Part shown: piece by piece, positions 1 through 7,217 of the stretch
Layout of the letters: each line of letters opens with the position of its first letter
Position numbering within the stretch: the first letter of the stretch is position 1
Source: a virus
Length of the DNA stretch: 30,417 bases
Strand: one strand, 5' to 3'
Virus record (IMG/VR): IMGVR_UViG_3300021478_000093
Location: 1-30,417 of that record
The notes under the pieces: model-generated
What the model was told of the DNA's origin: nothing
Database searches by the model: none
The model's input: the letters and a program-made list of their open reading frames with translations, nothing else
Translations under genes and position numbers: made by a program

Positions 1-1191
1 ACATATCTGGGATACATTGCGCCGGCATCAGAATCACCGTTAGACTATCACCTCTGGTCTGGTCTGACGGTTATTGCCGCGACGATGAAGCGTAAGGTAT
101 TTATAGGACGGGGACACTTTCATCTCTATCCTAACTTGTTCACAGTTCTAGTCGGGCGCCCCGGACTTGGAAAGGGCTCCGCTATAAATCCGGCGCTTCG
201 TATATTACAGGAGGCAGATGTCACAAACATATTATCAGATAGAATTACCATTGAGTACATACTTGAAAAGCTCTCCAACGGCTGGTCCGGTATCGGCCCT
301 GGGGCCAAGCCAGGAACCGTCAACGTCAACATGGACCATACTTGTTTCATTATATCCAGGGAACTTTCAGTTTTTGTTACGGCGTCTCAATTTACCATCC
401 CCATTCTAACCGACCTATGGGACTCTAACGAAGGGAGCTTCATATATGGAACCAGACACAAAGGAGAATATAAAATCGATTCTCCTTGCGTATCACTTCT
501 CGGAGGCTCAACTCAAGAATGGCTTATTTCAGCAATCCCTCCAACCGCGATTGGAGGCGGCTTTACGCGACGTGTTAACTTCGTTGTGGCTCAGGATAGA
601 GAACAGTTCATCCCCTGGCCAGTTATACCAAATCACTCTCCAATTAAATCTAACCTCATCGAAGACCTAAGAGATATGTCCCTTCAAGTAGGAGAATTCA
701 AATTCGACAAAGGAGCCGTCCCTCTCTTCGAGTATGTATATAAACAATCTGAACCTGACCTTTACGATGACGAGGCAACTACTTCGTATAAGACTTCTAA
801 ATGGGCTCAAGTTTCTAAACTGGCTATGTGTTTTAGTTTATCTAGAGGGAATGACCTTATCATCTCAAAGGAGGATTTCCAGAAAGGATACGACGCGGTC
901 GAATCGGTTGCGAGTAATATCCCGAGGGTCTTTCGAGGGGTAGGGGAATCGGAATTAGTCGCAGCTAGTAATAAAGTTCTAGCTTTTATAGAAACCAAAG
1001 GTTTCGCTTCGCGTGAGGAAATCTTAAAAGCTCATTGGAGGGACGTAACCTCAGATGACTTAGATAGGATTCTTGCTACCTTCAAAGAAGCAAAGATTAT
1101 ATTCGATTACCAACAAGGTCGTAAGACGATGTACGCCAGTACGAAATCCGTTAAACAAGGAGCCGTTCCGCCAGGAGGAACAATACCATGA
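1..1191 (+). CDS. DUF3987-like primase/helicase-type ATPase, 5' end missing
   Basis: The reading frame is open to the window edge, so the gene is truncated on the left; the ATG at 85 is internal. The segment before it reads like the lead-in of the DUF3987 family (a YHLWSGLTVIAA stretch followed by PNLFTVLVG). A Walker A motif, GRPGLGKGS, lies about 50-60 residues from the edge, followed by a beta-strand segment CFIISRELSVF that fits the Walker B position. The last ~80 residues look like a winged helix (FASREEILKAHW, then a basic YQQGRKTMYA end). Families of this type are phage and plasmid replicative helicases, often joined to a primase domain that would lie off the left edge. It overlaps the next gene by 4 bases. 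The ATPase assignment is fairly sure; the exact replication role is inferred. Confidence 0.75.
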   Translation, partial: TYLGYIAPASESPLDYHLWSGLTVIAATMKRKVFIGRGHFHLYPNLFTVLVGRPGLGKGSAINPALRILQEADVTNILSDRITIEYILEKLSNGWSGIGPGAKPGTVNVNMDHTCFIISRELSVFVTASQFTIPILTDLWDSNEGSFIYGTRHKGEYKIDSPCVSLLGGSTQEWLISAIPPTAIGGGFTRRVNFVVAQDREQFIPWPVIPNHSPIKSNLIEDLRDMSLQVGEFKFDKGAVPLFEYVYKQSEPDLYDDEATTSYKTSKWAQVSKLAMCFSLSRGNDLIISKEDFQKGYDAVESVASNIPRVFRGVGESELVAASNKVLAFIETKGFASREEILKAHWRDVTSDDLDRILATFKEAKIIFDYQQGRKTMYASTKSVKQGAVPPGGTIP

Positions 1192-1508
1192 CAAAAGAAA
1201 CAGTTTTGAAACAGTTCTTTCTCTATCCGACGTTGGGTAGAATAGTTGTACAGGAAGATGGATTTAAGTACGGGGGCCAGATATTAATACCGGAGACCGC
1301 GAAGCGCCGCCCAACAACCGGAACGATAATGGCGGTTGGAGAGGATATAGAGCCTTCTAGATTTAAGGTCGGAGATAAAGTGGTCTACGGACTATATTCT
1401 GGAACAGTTCTCAGTTTCAAAGGACAGCCCGCATTCCGTGTATTGAATCAGGATGAAATACTAGCCATAGTAGAGGGAGAACCTGAATTGGAAGGGAGTG
1501 GAACCTAA
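1188..1508 (+). CDS. groES: GroES-like co-chaperonin
   Basis: This 106-residue protein has the length and order of a Cpn10/GroES subunit: PTLGRIVVQED at the start, a mobile-loop region followed by GGQILIPE, TGTIMAVGEDI, FKVGDKVVYGLYSGT, and a C-terminal DEILAIVE strand. GroES caps the GroEL chamber; phage versions such as T4 gp31 replace the host cap so that the capsid protein can fold. No GroEL gene is present, so it would work with host GroEL. It is translationally coupled to the upstream helicase (ATGA-type overlap) and to the acidic gene downstream. Family assignment is strong; a role in folding this phage's capsid protein is inferred from T4-like precedents. Confidence 0.88.
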   Translation: MTKETVLKQFFLYPTLGRIVVQEDGFKYGGQILIPETAKRRPTTGTIMAVGEDIEPSRFKVGDKVVYGLYSGTVLSFKGQPAFRVLNQDEILAIVEGEPELEGSGT

Positions 1509-1648
1509 TGATGCCCGAATCAGAAAACGAACAAAATATCGAAGATGGCCCGGATACAATAGATGATGACGATGATGGAGATATTCAAGAAGAAGTCGGA
1601 GATGTTCCTAACTATGACAACGAACTAGGAGAAGACGAAGATGACTAA
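1508..1648 (+). CDS. Small, highly acidic protein
   Basis: A 46-residue frame starts at the ATG overlapping the stop of the GroES-like gene (TAATG) and ends inside the start of the next gene (8-base overlap). More than half of its residues are D, E or N, including an uninterrupted DDDDD run after a PDTI segment. Nothing in it suggests a fold; it is probably disordered. Tight coupling on both sides supports it being translated. Acidic phage proteins of this size often mimic DNA or bind basic partners, but no specific function can be given. Confidence 0.6.
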   Translation: MMPESENEQNIEDGPDTIDDDDDGDIQEEVGDVPNYDNELGEDEDD

Positions 1649-1940
1649 AGAAGGAGAAGTAATTCCAATAAAAGACCTACTTGGTAACACACTACATCTA
1701 GGAAGTCTTGTTCATTTCCGGCCCCCTCAAGGTCATACTTGGGTCGGAAAGATATTAGAATACAATCAAGGTGGGATACTGGTAGCTAAAGATAGAGGAA
1801 TCCCGGCACGATTGAGAATTGTATTCGATATAACTCTCTCGCTCGTGCCGGGTTCGACTCAAATCGCTGACCTGATTCGTGTAGTTAATCCAGAATCCGA
1901 AAATATAGTTGGTCGGGTTCTAGATGAACCAGTTCAGTAG
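1641..1940 (+). CDS. Hypothetical protein, small beta-rich
   Basis: The 99-residue product starts at ATG 1641, preceded by a purine-rich GGAGAAGACGAAG stretch that lies inside the acidic gene. The segment LGSLVHFRPPQGHTWVGKILEYNQGGILVAKDRG resembles an SH3-like small beta-barrel with a bound-strand pattern (hydrophobic-basic alternation), but I cannot place it in a family. It is the last gene of the plus-strand group and meets a minus-strand gene tail to tail 8 bases further on. Function unknown. Confidence 0.65.
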   Translation: MTKEGEVIPIKDLLGNTLHLGSLVHFRPPQGHTWVGKILEYNQGGILVAKDRGIPARLRIVFDITLSLVPGSTQIADLIRVVNPESENIVGRVLDEPVQ

Positions 1941-1947
1941 TCGGAGG

Positions 1948-2169
1948 CTAAGAGCCCCTCGGGACGTTCTTCGCGGCTCTATTCCGTGCCGTCCCAAAGT
2001 CCTTCTCTGCTCCCTTATCTGCGGACGCCTTACGGCCTGCTTTCTTAGAGGCCGTGGGCTCCGCTCCGCGAGAATAGATAGGACTTGTCGGTTGATGCTG
2101 GCTCGGAGAGATTTCCAATCCATCACAAATACTCTTGGCTTCGCCATGACTTACGTTTGTGTTGGCCAT
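1948..2169 (-). CDS. Hypothetical small Ser/Ala/Lys-rich protein
   Basis: A 73-residue product beginning MANTNVSHGEAKS. The start is preceded by AGGAG about 11 bases upstream, and by a palindromic promoter-like element at 2204-2226, which is why I prefer it over the frame starting at 2147. The C-terminal half is basic and low-complexity (ASKKAGRKASADKGAEKDF, then RNRAAK). Its style recalls the small protein at 27498-27809 (SRSGAEP versus SRGAEP), though this may be composition only. It has its own upstream regulatory sequence, so it may be expressed apart from the late block. Function unknown. Confidence 0.55.
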   Translation of the reverse strand: MANTNVSHGEAKSICDGLEISPSQHQPTSPIYSRGAEPTASKKAGRKASADKGAEKDFGTARNRAAKNVPRGS

Positions 2170-2203
2170 TTTATTTTTATCTCCTATAGGTTACTTCGTA
2201 TAT

Positions 2204-2226
2204 TAATGTCAAGCTAGTTGACATTA
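2204..2226 (-). promoter_or_regulatory. TGTCAA-N5-TTGACA palindrome, copy 1
   Basis: A perfect 9-base inverted repeat (TAATGTCAA / TTGACATTA) with a 5-base spacer. On the minus strand it is followed by an ATATACG stretch and, further down, AGGAG and the ATG at 2169. The TTGACA could also serve as a -35 box with TATAGG 18 bases later. The same palindrome occurs near 15185, 23317 and 29893. It is best read as an operator or promoter-operator. Confidence 0.6.
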
Positions 2227-2258
2227 CTAGGCTGTCTCTAGAAACAACCTAATCTCAT

Positions 2259-2627
2259 TTAATCAAATACAATCTTCAAACCTTTCGCCTTTGCCTTCCT
2301 TACGAATTCTGCAAAACCTGGCTTATCTTTGAGTGTTGAGGATATAATCACCCCGGTAAAATTATCAGGTGATATTGGCCCAGTATGTTGATACTCTCCC
2401 TTAAGACCATCACCATAATCTATCGACTTGTCAAATAAAGGGTTTGTAGTTTTACCTACAAAGACTACTCCTTGTGATGTTTTTATTCCTTTTGCAACTT
2501 TAATATCTTTAGCTACAGGTACAGTCCATTCATCTCTCTCATTTAGTTCAGTAGTCTTTAAACCCTCATCAATAATTTTTTGAGCTGTCTCAAATGGTGT
2601 ATTATGATAAAATATTTCTCCTTTAGG
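2259..2627 (-). CDS. ADP-ribosyltransferase-like C-terminal domain in the +1 frame of the upstream gene
   Basis: A frame of 121 further codons, open from the frameshift site to a TAA at 2259, with no ATG, GTG or TTG near its beginning. The product starts KGEIFYHNTPFETAQKII, continues through SQGVVFVGKT and GPISPDNFTGVIISS, and ends KGLKIVFD. An N-terminal strand with a His (FYHNT), a helix ending in DEGL, a central GVVFV strand and a late PxxFxGVII strand is the order seen in the ADP-ribosyltransferase fold (PARP, DarT, RNA 2'-phosphotransferase and phage polyvalent ART domains). The coding sequence is visibly richer in A+T than the gene before it, which suggests a swapped module. It most likely forms the C-terminus of the 2623-4935 product, giving about 891 residues. 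Alternatives are a separate gene with a non-standard start, or a sequencing frameshift. The open frame is clear; the ART assignment is tentative. Confidence 0.6.
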   Translation of the reverse strand, partial: PKGEIFYHNTPFETAQKIIDEGLKTTELNERDEWTVPVAKDIKVAKGIKTSQGVVFVGKTTNPLFDKSIDYGDGLKGEYQHTGPISPDNFTGVIISSTLKDKPGFAEFVRKAKAKGLKIVFD

Positions 2628-2637
2628 GTACCTCCTT
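2623..2637 (-). promoter_or_regulatory. Putative prfB-like +1 programmed frameshift site
   Basis: Read on the minus strand this is AAG-GAG-GTA-CCC-TAA followed by A. A full Shine-Dalgarno match (AAGGAGGT) ends one base before the slippery proline codon CCC and the stop codon TAA. Slipping +1 turns CCC into CCT and continues with AAA. The bacterial RF2 gene uses the same layout (AGGGGG, 3-base spacer, CUU, UGA), and CCC-stop +1 shifts are known in phage structural genes such as those of Listeria phage PSA. Confidence 0.65.
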
Positions 2638-4935
2638 CGGGATATTAGTCCCTAAAGTCTTTCTCTCCGAAGGACCCATTTTCTGAACGGCTTCTTTCAG
2701 AAACTCTTTATAAATATCACTATCTAATCCGATACCTTCTTGCTTCGCATACTTACGTAAAGCACTCAACATAAGTTTACCATTTGAACGCTCTCCGATA
2801 TGTTCTTCTAATTCTTTAACGGTAGTCAACTCCGTTGAAGACTCACTAACCATTGGCTTGCCACCTTGTTTCGGGGCACGAGGTTGCTCGGAGAGTGACT
2901 TGGCTCGCTCTTTAGCCTTCCGTTCAGCACCTTTTATTTTCTCGGCTTCTGGTCCGGTCCCGTGCTGACCTTCAGGAACCTTAGTTACTTTAGCCTGCTC
3001 CGCACGTTTAATTTCTTGAATTTCTCTGACGCCTTCTTGGATTATGTGCTCACTTAATGGAACTGTTTTAACCTGCGGAACCGAAGGTTGAACTACCGGA
3101 GGTGCGCTAGGTGGCGATGCGGGCGCAGGGGACACACCTCCGGTAGCCGGACCTCCGGTCGGAGCAGAGGGAGGACCGGAGCTTGAAGTCGGTGTTGGAC
3201 TAGGAGACATTCCTAACGGAGTTCCTCCCTGCGGAGCAGAAGGCGGATTCAAAGGCGACGGCCCTACCGGTTTGACTTGTAAAGCATTACCAAGTAATCC
3301 CTTCGGGGGCCCTGTATAAGGAAGCTTCTTCATTTCCTCTATGGCGCCAGCACGATTCGCCAAATCCGCAGCATACATAGTAGCCATTAAGCTTGCTACT
3401 AGTTTCTGACCGAATCCTGGAACAGTCCCGTATGCGACAGCACCCGCAGTCCCCGCAACAAATGGATGTTGTTTCAAAGATGAAATCTTTCCTCCAGAAT
3501 ATCCAGCGGAAGCGTTGCTTACCACTCTATGTATATTAGTATGAGAATCATATAAGTTCTTTAGGTAATTATCAGGAAGACCTAACTGCGCTAGGTCACT
3601 ATCTAAGTTCTTTAATTCAACTGATTTATTAGCCTTCTTCAAAGTGTCAAAGAAGTCTTGGTCATTTTCTGCGTGAATTAAATCTCCAAGCAATCCGTTC
3701 TTATGCTCGGACATAGCTTTTGTTATAGTATTATAAGCCTTATCCTGAGCCTCCCGACCAATGTCTTTTGCTCTCTTGGAGAGTTCCGATTCTATTGACT
3801 CATCCAGTTTGGCAAAAATTGCCGTCTCTCTCGGAGACTTATCAATCTCAAATAACGAAGTTCTTAATTGTTTCAAATCATTCCATGACATAGCTTTGCC
3901 ACGGGCGTTAATCATTTTCGTGGCTTTTTCTACGGCGGGGGTTTCAACCTTCGAAGCCTTACCGCCTAGAACTTCGTTCTTAAATTTATTAAGTCTCTGA
4001 CTTAGCGAAGCAGGGTCAAAGGAACCTGGCAGCCCTTTATTCGCGGACTGAACCATGTCCTCATCAGAAATAGACTTAACAAGACTCCCGACTTTAGTTC
4101 TATTAATGTCCGCCGTTATCTTTATAAGCGCAGCTTTACTCGTATCGAACGAATCACTCCGAACTTTAGCAGCCTTATCAACCGTATCATTCCATTTAAC
4201 TGCGGCTTCTCCATAGGATTTGACCTTCGGTATTGCTTTACCAGCTAGATGAGGTATTCCTAGAGTTCCAGCCACTTCTATGGCCGCAGCGATTGGCTGT
4301 CCATTCTTGGCTTGGTCAAACTTGTCGGTCAACCATGGTGACACGAAAGCCATTGAAGCAGCCACGGCTAGAGGGTCTCCTCCACTTCCTATAGCCGATA
4401 GAACTGGAACAGCCATTAAGGCTGTCTTTGCCGTAGCCTCTACGACTCGACCTGACTTCCAAGCTTCGGTTACGTTCTTATTCATCGCGTCCATAGATGC
4501 ATAAACGTCATGGGCGGTCATACTATTACCACGAGCAGGTATATTAACTTCTGGACTTGTTTTACTAATAGCTCCAGCCGGTAGGCTGATGGCCGGATGA
4601 CCAAAGAACGTAGAAGCCATAGCACCAAGATTATGCCCAATTCCCTTAATCCCCGTCTTAATCTGTTCACCCGCGGGAACTGGAGGTTGAGTCGGCAAGA
4701 ACGAAGGCGGAGCCTTAGGAGTCGTAGGCTGTCCTACCGGAGGTACTTGCGTGGTAGCCGTCGGAGTCTGAGTCGGATTCTTAGCTTTATAAGTCTTCAA
4801 TCCCCCAAGTAATGCCGTCTTCGCTTCCGGACTCATCTTTCCAAGAGCTTCGCGCTTCTTGTCATCCGGAACTGACAAGAATGCTTTCACAGTATCATCA
4901 GAGATACTCTGTTGACCTGTTTGTGGAGCAGCCAT
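2623..4935 (-). CDS. Large internal/ejection-type virion protein (770 residues, zero frame)
   Basis: The start ATG overlaps the stop of the upstream gene (TAATG), indicating coupling. The protein has a helical N-terminal segment (SVPDDKKREALGKMSPEAK), a Pro/Thr-rich linker, two hydrophobic Ala/Gly-rich stretches (around residues 175-210 and 490-525, e.g. VAGTAGAVAYGTVPGFGQ), and a long Pro/Ser/Gly-rich linker near residues 555-625, then a charged Lys/Glu-rich region and a compact helical end. Position at the end of the structural block, size and hydrophobic segments fit proteins stored in the capsid and ejected into the host by short-tailed phages (T7 gp15/16 and P22 gp16 roles). No lytic transglycosylase motif is visible. 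The zero frame stops exactly at a +1 frameshift-like site, beyond which an ART-like domain is encoded. Role is inferred from context. Confidence 0.7.
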   Translation of the reverse strand: MAAPQTGQQSISDDTVKAFLSVPDDKKREALGKMSPEAKTALLGGLKTYKAKNPTQTPTATTQVPPVGQPTTPKAPPSFLPTQPPVPAGEQIKTGIKGIGHNLGAMASTFFGHPAISLPAGAISKTSPEVNIPARGNSMTAHDVYASMDAMNKNVTEAWKSGRVVEATAKTALMAVPVLSAIGSGGDPLAVAASMAFVSPWLTDKFDQAKNGQPIAAAIEVAGTLGIPHLAGKAIPKVKSYGEAAVKWNDTVDKAAKVRSDSFDTSKAALIKITADINRTKVGSLVKSISDEDMVQSANKGLPGSFDPASLSQRLNKFKNEVLGGKASKVETPAVEKATKMINARGKAMSWNDLKQLRTSLFEIDKSPRETAIFAKLDESIESELSKRAKDIGREAQDKAYNTITKAMSEHKNGLLGDLIHAENDQDFFDTLKKANKSVELKNLDSDLAQLGLPDNYLKNLYDSHTNIHRVVSNASAGYSGGKISSLKQHPFVAGTAGAVAYGTVPGFGQKLVASLMATMYAADLANRAGAIEEMKKLPYTGPPKGLLGNALQVKPVGPSPLNPPSAPQGGTPLGMSPSPTPTSSSGPPSAPTGGPATGGVSPAPASPPSAPPVVQPSVPQVKTVPLSEHIIQEGVREIQEIKRAEQAKVTKVPEGQHGTGPEAEKIKGAERKAKERAKSLSEQPRAPKQGGKPMVSESSTELTTVKELEEHIGERSNGKLMLSALRKYAKQEGIGLDSDIYKEFLKEAVQKMGPSERKTLGTNIPKEVP

Positions 4936-6305
4936 TATTTCACCAGATTCATAATTTCATCATCAAGTGCAGTAGCGTCAGGGGGAGCATCCGCGGTAAT
5001 TCCATTAACTACATCACTTGGAATAGAAACTCCAGCAGCCTTATAAGCGTCTACAATAGCCTTAGATAAAGGCATACTTCCATTAACAACCTGTGTTTGT
5101 ACTTGAGCTAGATTTTGTCTTCCTTGGACGGCTTTTTGATAAGCAGCCTTTTGAGCATTAAGAATTAAATCTGCTTGTTGAAGTTTAGAGGTAAAATCTC
5201 CCATGTTAGTAAATCCGAGTTTGGATAAAATGTCATCGGAGATTACTCCCTGCTTCGCATATTGATTCTGCCAGTTCTGATATTTATCCCTCTCGGACTG
5301 AGCCTGTTTCATTAAAGTAGAAGCATCACTAGCAGATTTGTCTAATCCTGCTAGAGCGGTTCTATAACTTGATAGGATAAATTGAGGTGTTATCTTTCCA
5401 CTCCGATAGTAAGATGCCTCAGCAGAATATAACTCTGCTCGTTTATTGAATTCGGATAACTGAGCATCCTTAGTTTTTAGGTCTTTCTCAAGATTCTCCT
5501 TTTCTAAAGGAGAAAGATTCTTGTCATTCTCCAGCTTCCACTTCGTGGCTTCGGTAGAAGCATTCAAGTTCTTTATATTCGCTTCGGTTGTCTTACTACC
5601 TAGGTCGATTTGCTGGTTTATTTGACTGGTTCTAGATATAGTCTCGGTCGTACTAGCTACGTTACCTTGCGCCTCAGTCAACGGCTTCAACATACTCAAT
5701 AAAGCCTGCATATTCCCCATCGGGCCGCCTTGAGGTAATGACGGTCTTTGAGGCTGAGCCTGAGCCGTAGGCTTCTGCTTACCTTTATTCATGGCTTGAT
5801 GAACGCCTACGGCTTCCGGAGGAGGTTTCTCAGGTTCCATTAACTGGAAGTATCCAAGTCCCTTTTCCAAAGTCTTTCTAATCTTGTCATCTCCGAGGAA
5901 CATCTCCGCCTTCTGTTTATTCTGGGCATCTACGTTTGGGTCGCCGGTCGGAGTCAAGAATTGTTGTAATTGATTATAATAACTCTCCGCTTTCTGGGTT
6001 TCCAAAGCCTCTTTCTTAGCCTTATGACCTTCTATAAGACCCATTATCCCACCGGCTATACCACCATATTCTACGTTGGTTTGGGACTTCTGTTGAGGGG
6101 CCTTCGGTAACGGTACGTTAGTTTGTCCACCGGCCTGAGATTGAGACATTTGTTGTGCAAGCATAGCTAGAAGCTTCTTAACCGCGTCCTGGTCAGGCTG
6201 AACCTGTCCCCCAGATTGAGCCGAAGGCTGACCTTGTGGAATCAACGGATTCTGTCCAGGAGAATATCCTGGCGCATTTGATAACGGACCTTGTCCATTA
6301 GCCAT
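4935..6305 (-). CDS. Gln/Ala-rich coiled-coil internal virion protein
   Basis: A 456-residue protein with a Gln/Pro/Gly-rich N-terminus (LAQQMSQSQAGGQ), a short glycine-zipper-like segment (YGGIAGGIMGLIEGHKAKKEA, in pieces near residue 80), and long heptad-like helices (LEKENLEKDLKTKDAQLSEF; KSASDASTLMKQAQSERDKYQ). This pattern is typical of DNA-injection proteins of short-tailed phages, which form helical channels after ejection, but no specific family is recognised. It is preceded 11 bases away by the next Gln-rich gene and overlaps the 770-residue gene downstream, so three adjacent proteins probably act together. Function inferred. Confidence 0.6.
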   Translation of the reverse strand: MANGQGPLSNAPGYSPGQNPLIPQGQPSAQSGGQVQPDQDAVKKLLAMLAQQMSQSQAGGQTNVPLPKAPQQKSQTNVEYGGIAGGIMGLIEGHKAKKEALETQKAESYYNQLQQFLTPTGDPNVDAQNKQKAEMFLGDDKIRKTLEKGLGYFQLMEPEKPPPEAVGVHQAMNKGKQKPTAQAQPQRPSLPQGGPMGNMQALLSMLKPLTEAQGNVASTTETISRTSQINQQIDLGSKTTEANIKNLNASTEATKWKLENDKNLSPLEKENLEKDLKTKDAQLSEFNKRAELYSAEASYYRSGKITPQFILSSYRTALAGLDKSASDASTLMKQAQSERDKYQNWQNQYAKQGVISDDILSKLGFTNMGDFTSKLQQADLILNAQKAAYQKAVQGRQNLAQVQTQVVNGSMPLSKAIVDAYKAAGVSIPSDVVNGITADAPPDATALDDEIMNLVK

Positions 6306-6316
6306 TTATATTCACC

Positions 6317-7216
6317 TTATGGAGAAGTCTTAGATACACTGCCCTTAAATACGTCACCCAGACCGGCCATTATATTACCAAAGGTCTGTGAGGCAGTTTG
6401 TCCCTGCATGACATTTGGTGTCGCATAAGCTCCCTGCTGGAGCATTTGCATTAGCATATTAATAGCATTCTGCATCTGAGTTTGTTGAAACTCTCCGGAT
6501 TGCTGGGCCTGCCCAGTAAATCCAAGCGCCGAACTGTCTAATGTCTGACCTGCGGCTAGTTCATTTCCGCTTAAAGTCTCCGCCGCAGTTAGTTTCCTAC
6601 CCATCGCAGATTCCATAGATTGTTGCATCATTTGGGCCAGTAAACTATTCTGGTCAAGAGTAGTTTGGGACTGAAAGTTCTGCATCGCATCCCCAAAGGG
6701 ACTACTCTTAAGGTCGCCTCCAAAGGCGAATTGTTCTTTTAGATTGGCTTGATTCCTTCCGATATTCTGTTGCTGTGCATCTATCATAGATTGCCATGCA
6801 GGCATAGCGGAGATAGGATCCCCTCCGGATGCGACTATCGCAGATAGATTAGGGTCGCCTCCGGCCTGAGTAGTCAACGCTTGCGTTCCAGGCAACGCCG
6901 AAGGTCCTTGAGAGAAGTATTGCTGTAGTAATTGAAGTAATGGATTCTGCGGAGCAGATAATTTATCCGGAGTAAGCCCTTGTAACAAGCCATAAAATTG
7001 CTGTGTAAAATTAGGGTCTATAGTCGGAGTTACGACACGACCACCACCGATACCTTGACCAAACGCATATTGTGCGTTATTCGCAGTCGGCTGGAACACA
7101 CCCTGTGTAGGATTGATGTTCGGATAACTCATGTATTGATTCGAGCCTCCGCCAGTTCCAGAGGAACCACCCTGCGGAGTAAGCCATGCATTCGCAAATT
7201 GTGGGTCAACTGGCAT
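6317..7216 (-). CDS. Gln/Met-rich virion protein, putative internal protein
   Basis: I place the start at the ATG at 7216 (MPVDPQFANAW) because GGGGGA lies 6 bases upstream and this ATG follows directly on the stop of the adaptor gene; an ATG at 7234 adds six residues but has no Shine-Dalgarno. The 299-residue product is rich in Gln, Gly, Asn and Met. It has a Gly/Ser-rich N-terminus, a middle part FAFGGDLKSSPFGDAMQNF, and Met/Gln-rich helices (LLAQMMQQSMESAMG; MLMQMLQQGAY). It sits between the head-tail adaptor and two putative ejection proteins, so it probably belongs to the same internal complex. No family recognised. Confidence 0.6.
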   Translation of the reverse strand: MPVDPQFANAWLTPQGGSSGTGGGSNQYMSYPNINPTQGVFQPTANNAQYAFGQGIGGGRVVTPTIDPNFTQQFYGLLQGLTPDKLSAPQNPLLQLLQQYFSQGPSALPGTQALTTQAGGDPNLSAIVASGGDPISAMPAWQSMIDAQQQNIGRNQANLKEQFAFGGDLKSSPFGDAMQNFQSQTTLDQNSLLAQMMQQSMESAMGRKLTAAETLSGNELAAGQTLDSSALGFTGQAQQSGEFQQTQMQNAINMLMQMLQQGAYATPNVMQGQTASQTFGNIMAGLGDVFKGSVSKTSP

Positions 7217-7217
7217 T

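Noticed and set aside
1920-2147. Minus-strand frame of 75 codons (MAKPRVFVMDWKSL...) overlapping the 73-residue gene
   Set aside because: Arg-rich low-complexity product and no Shine-Dalgarno; the 2169 start has AGGAG and an upstream regulatory palindrome.
2600-2622. Independent gene start for the ART-like frame at ATA (2613-2615)
   Set aside because: AAAGGAG is only two bases from ATA and ATA starts are very rare; the frameshift explanation needs fewer assumptions.
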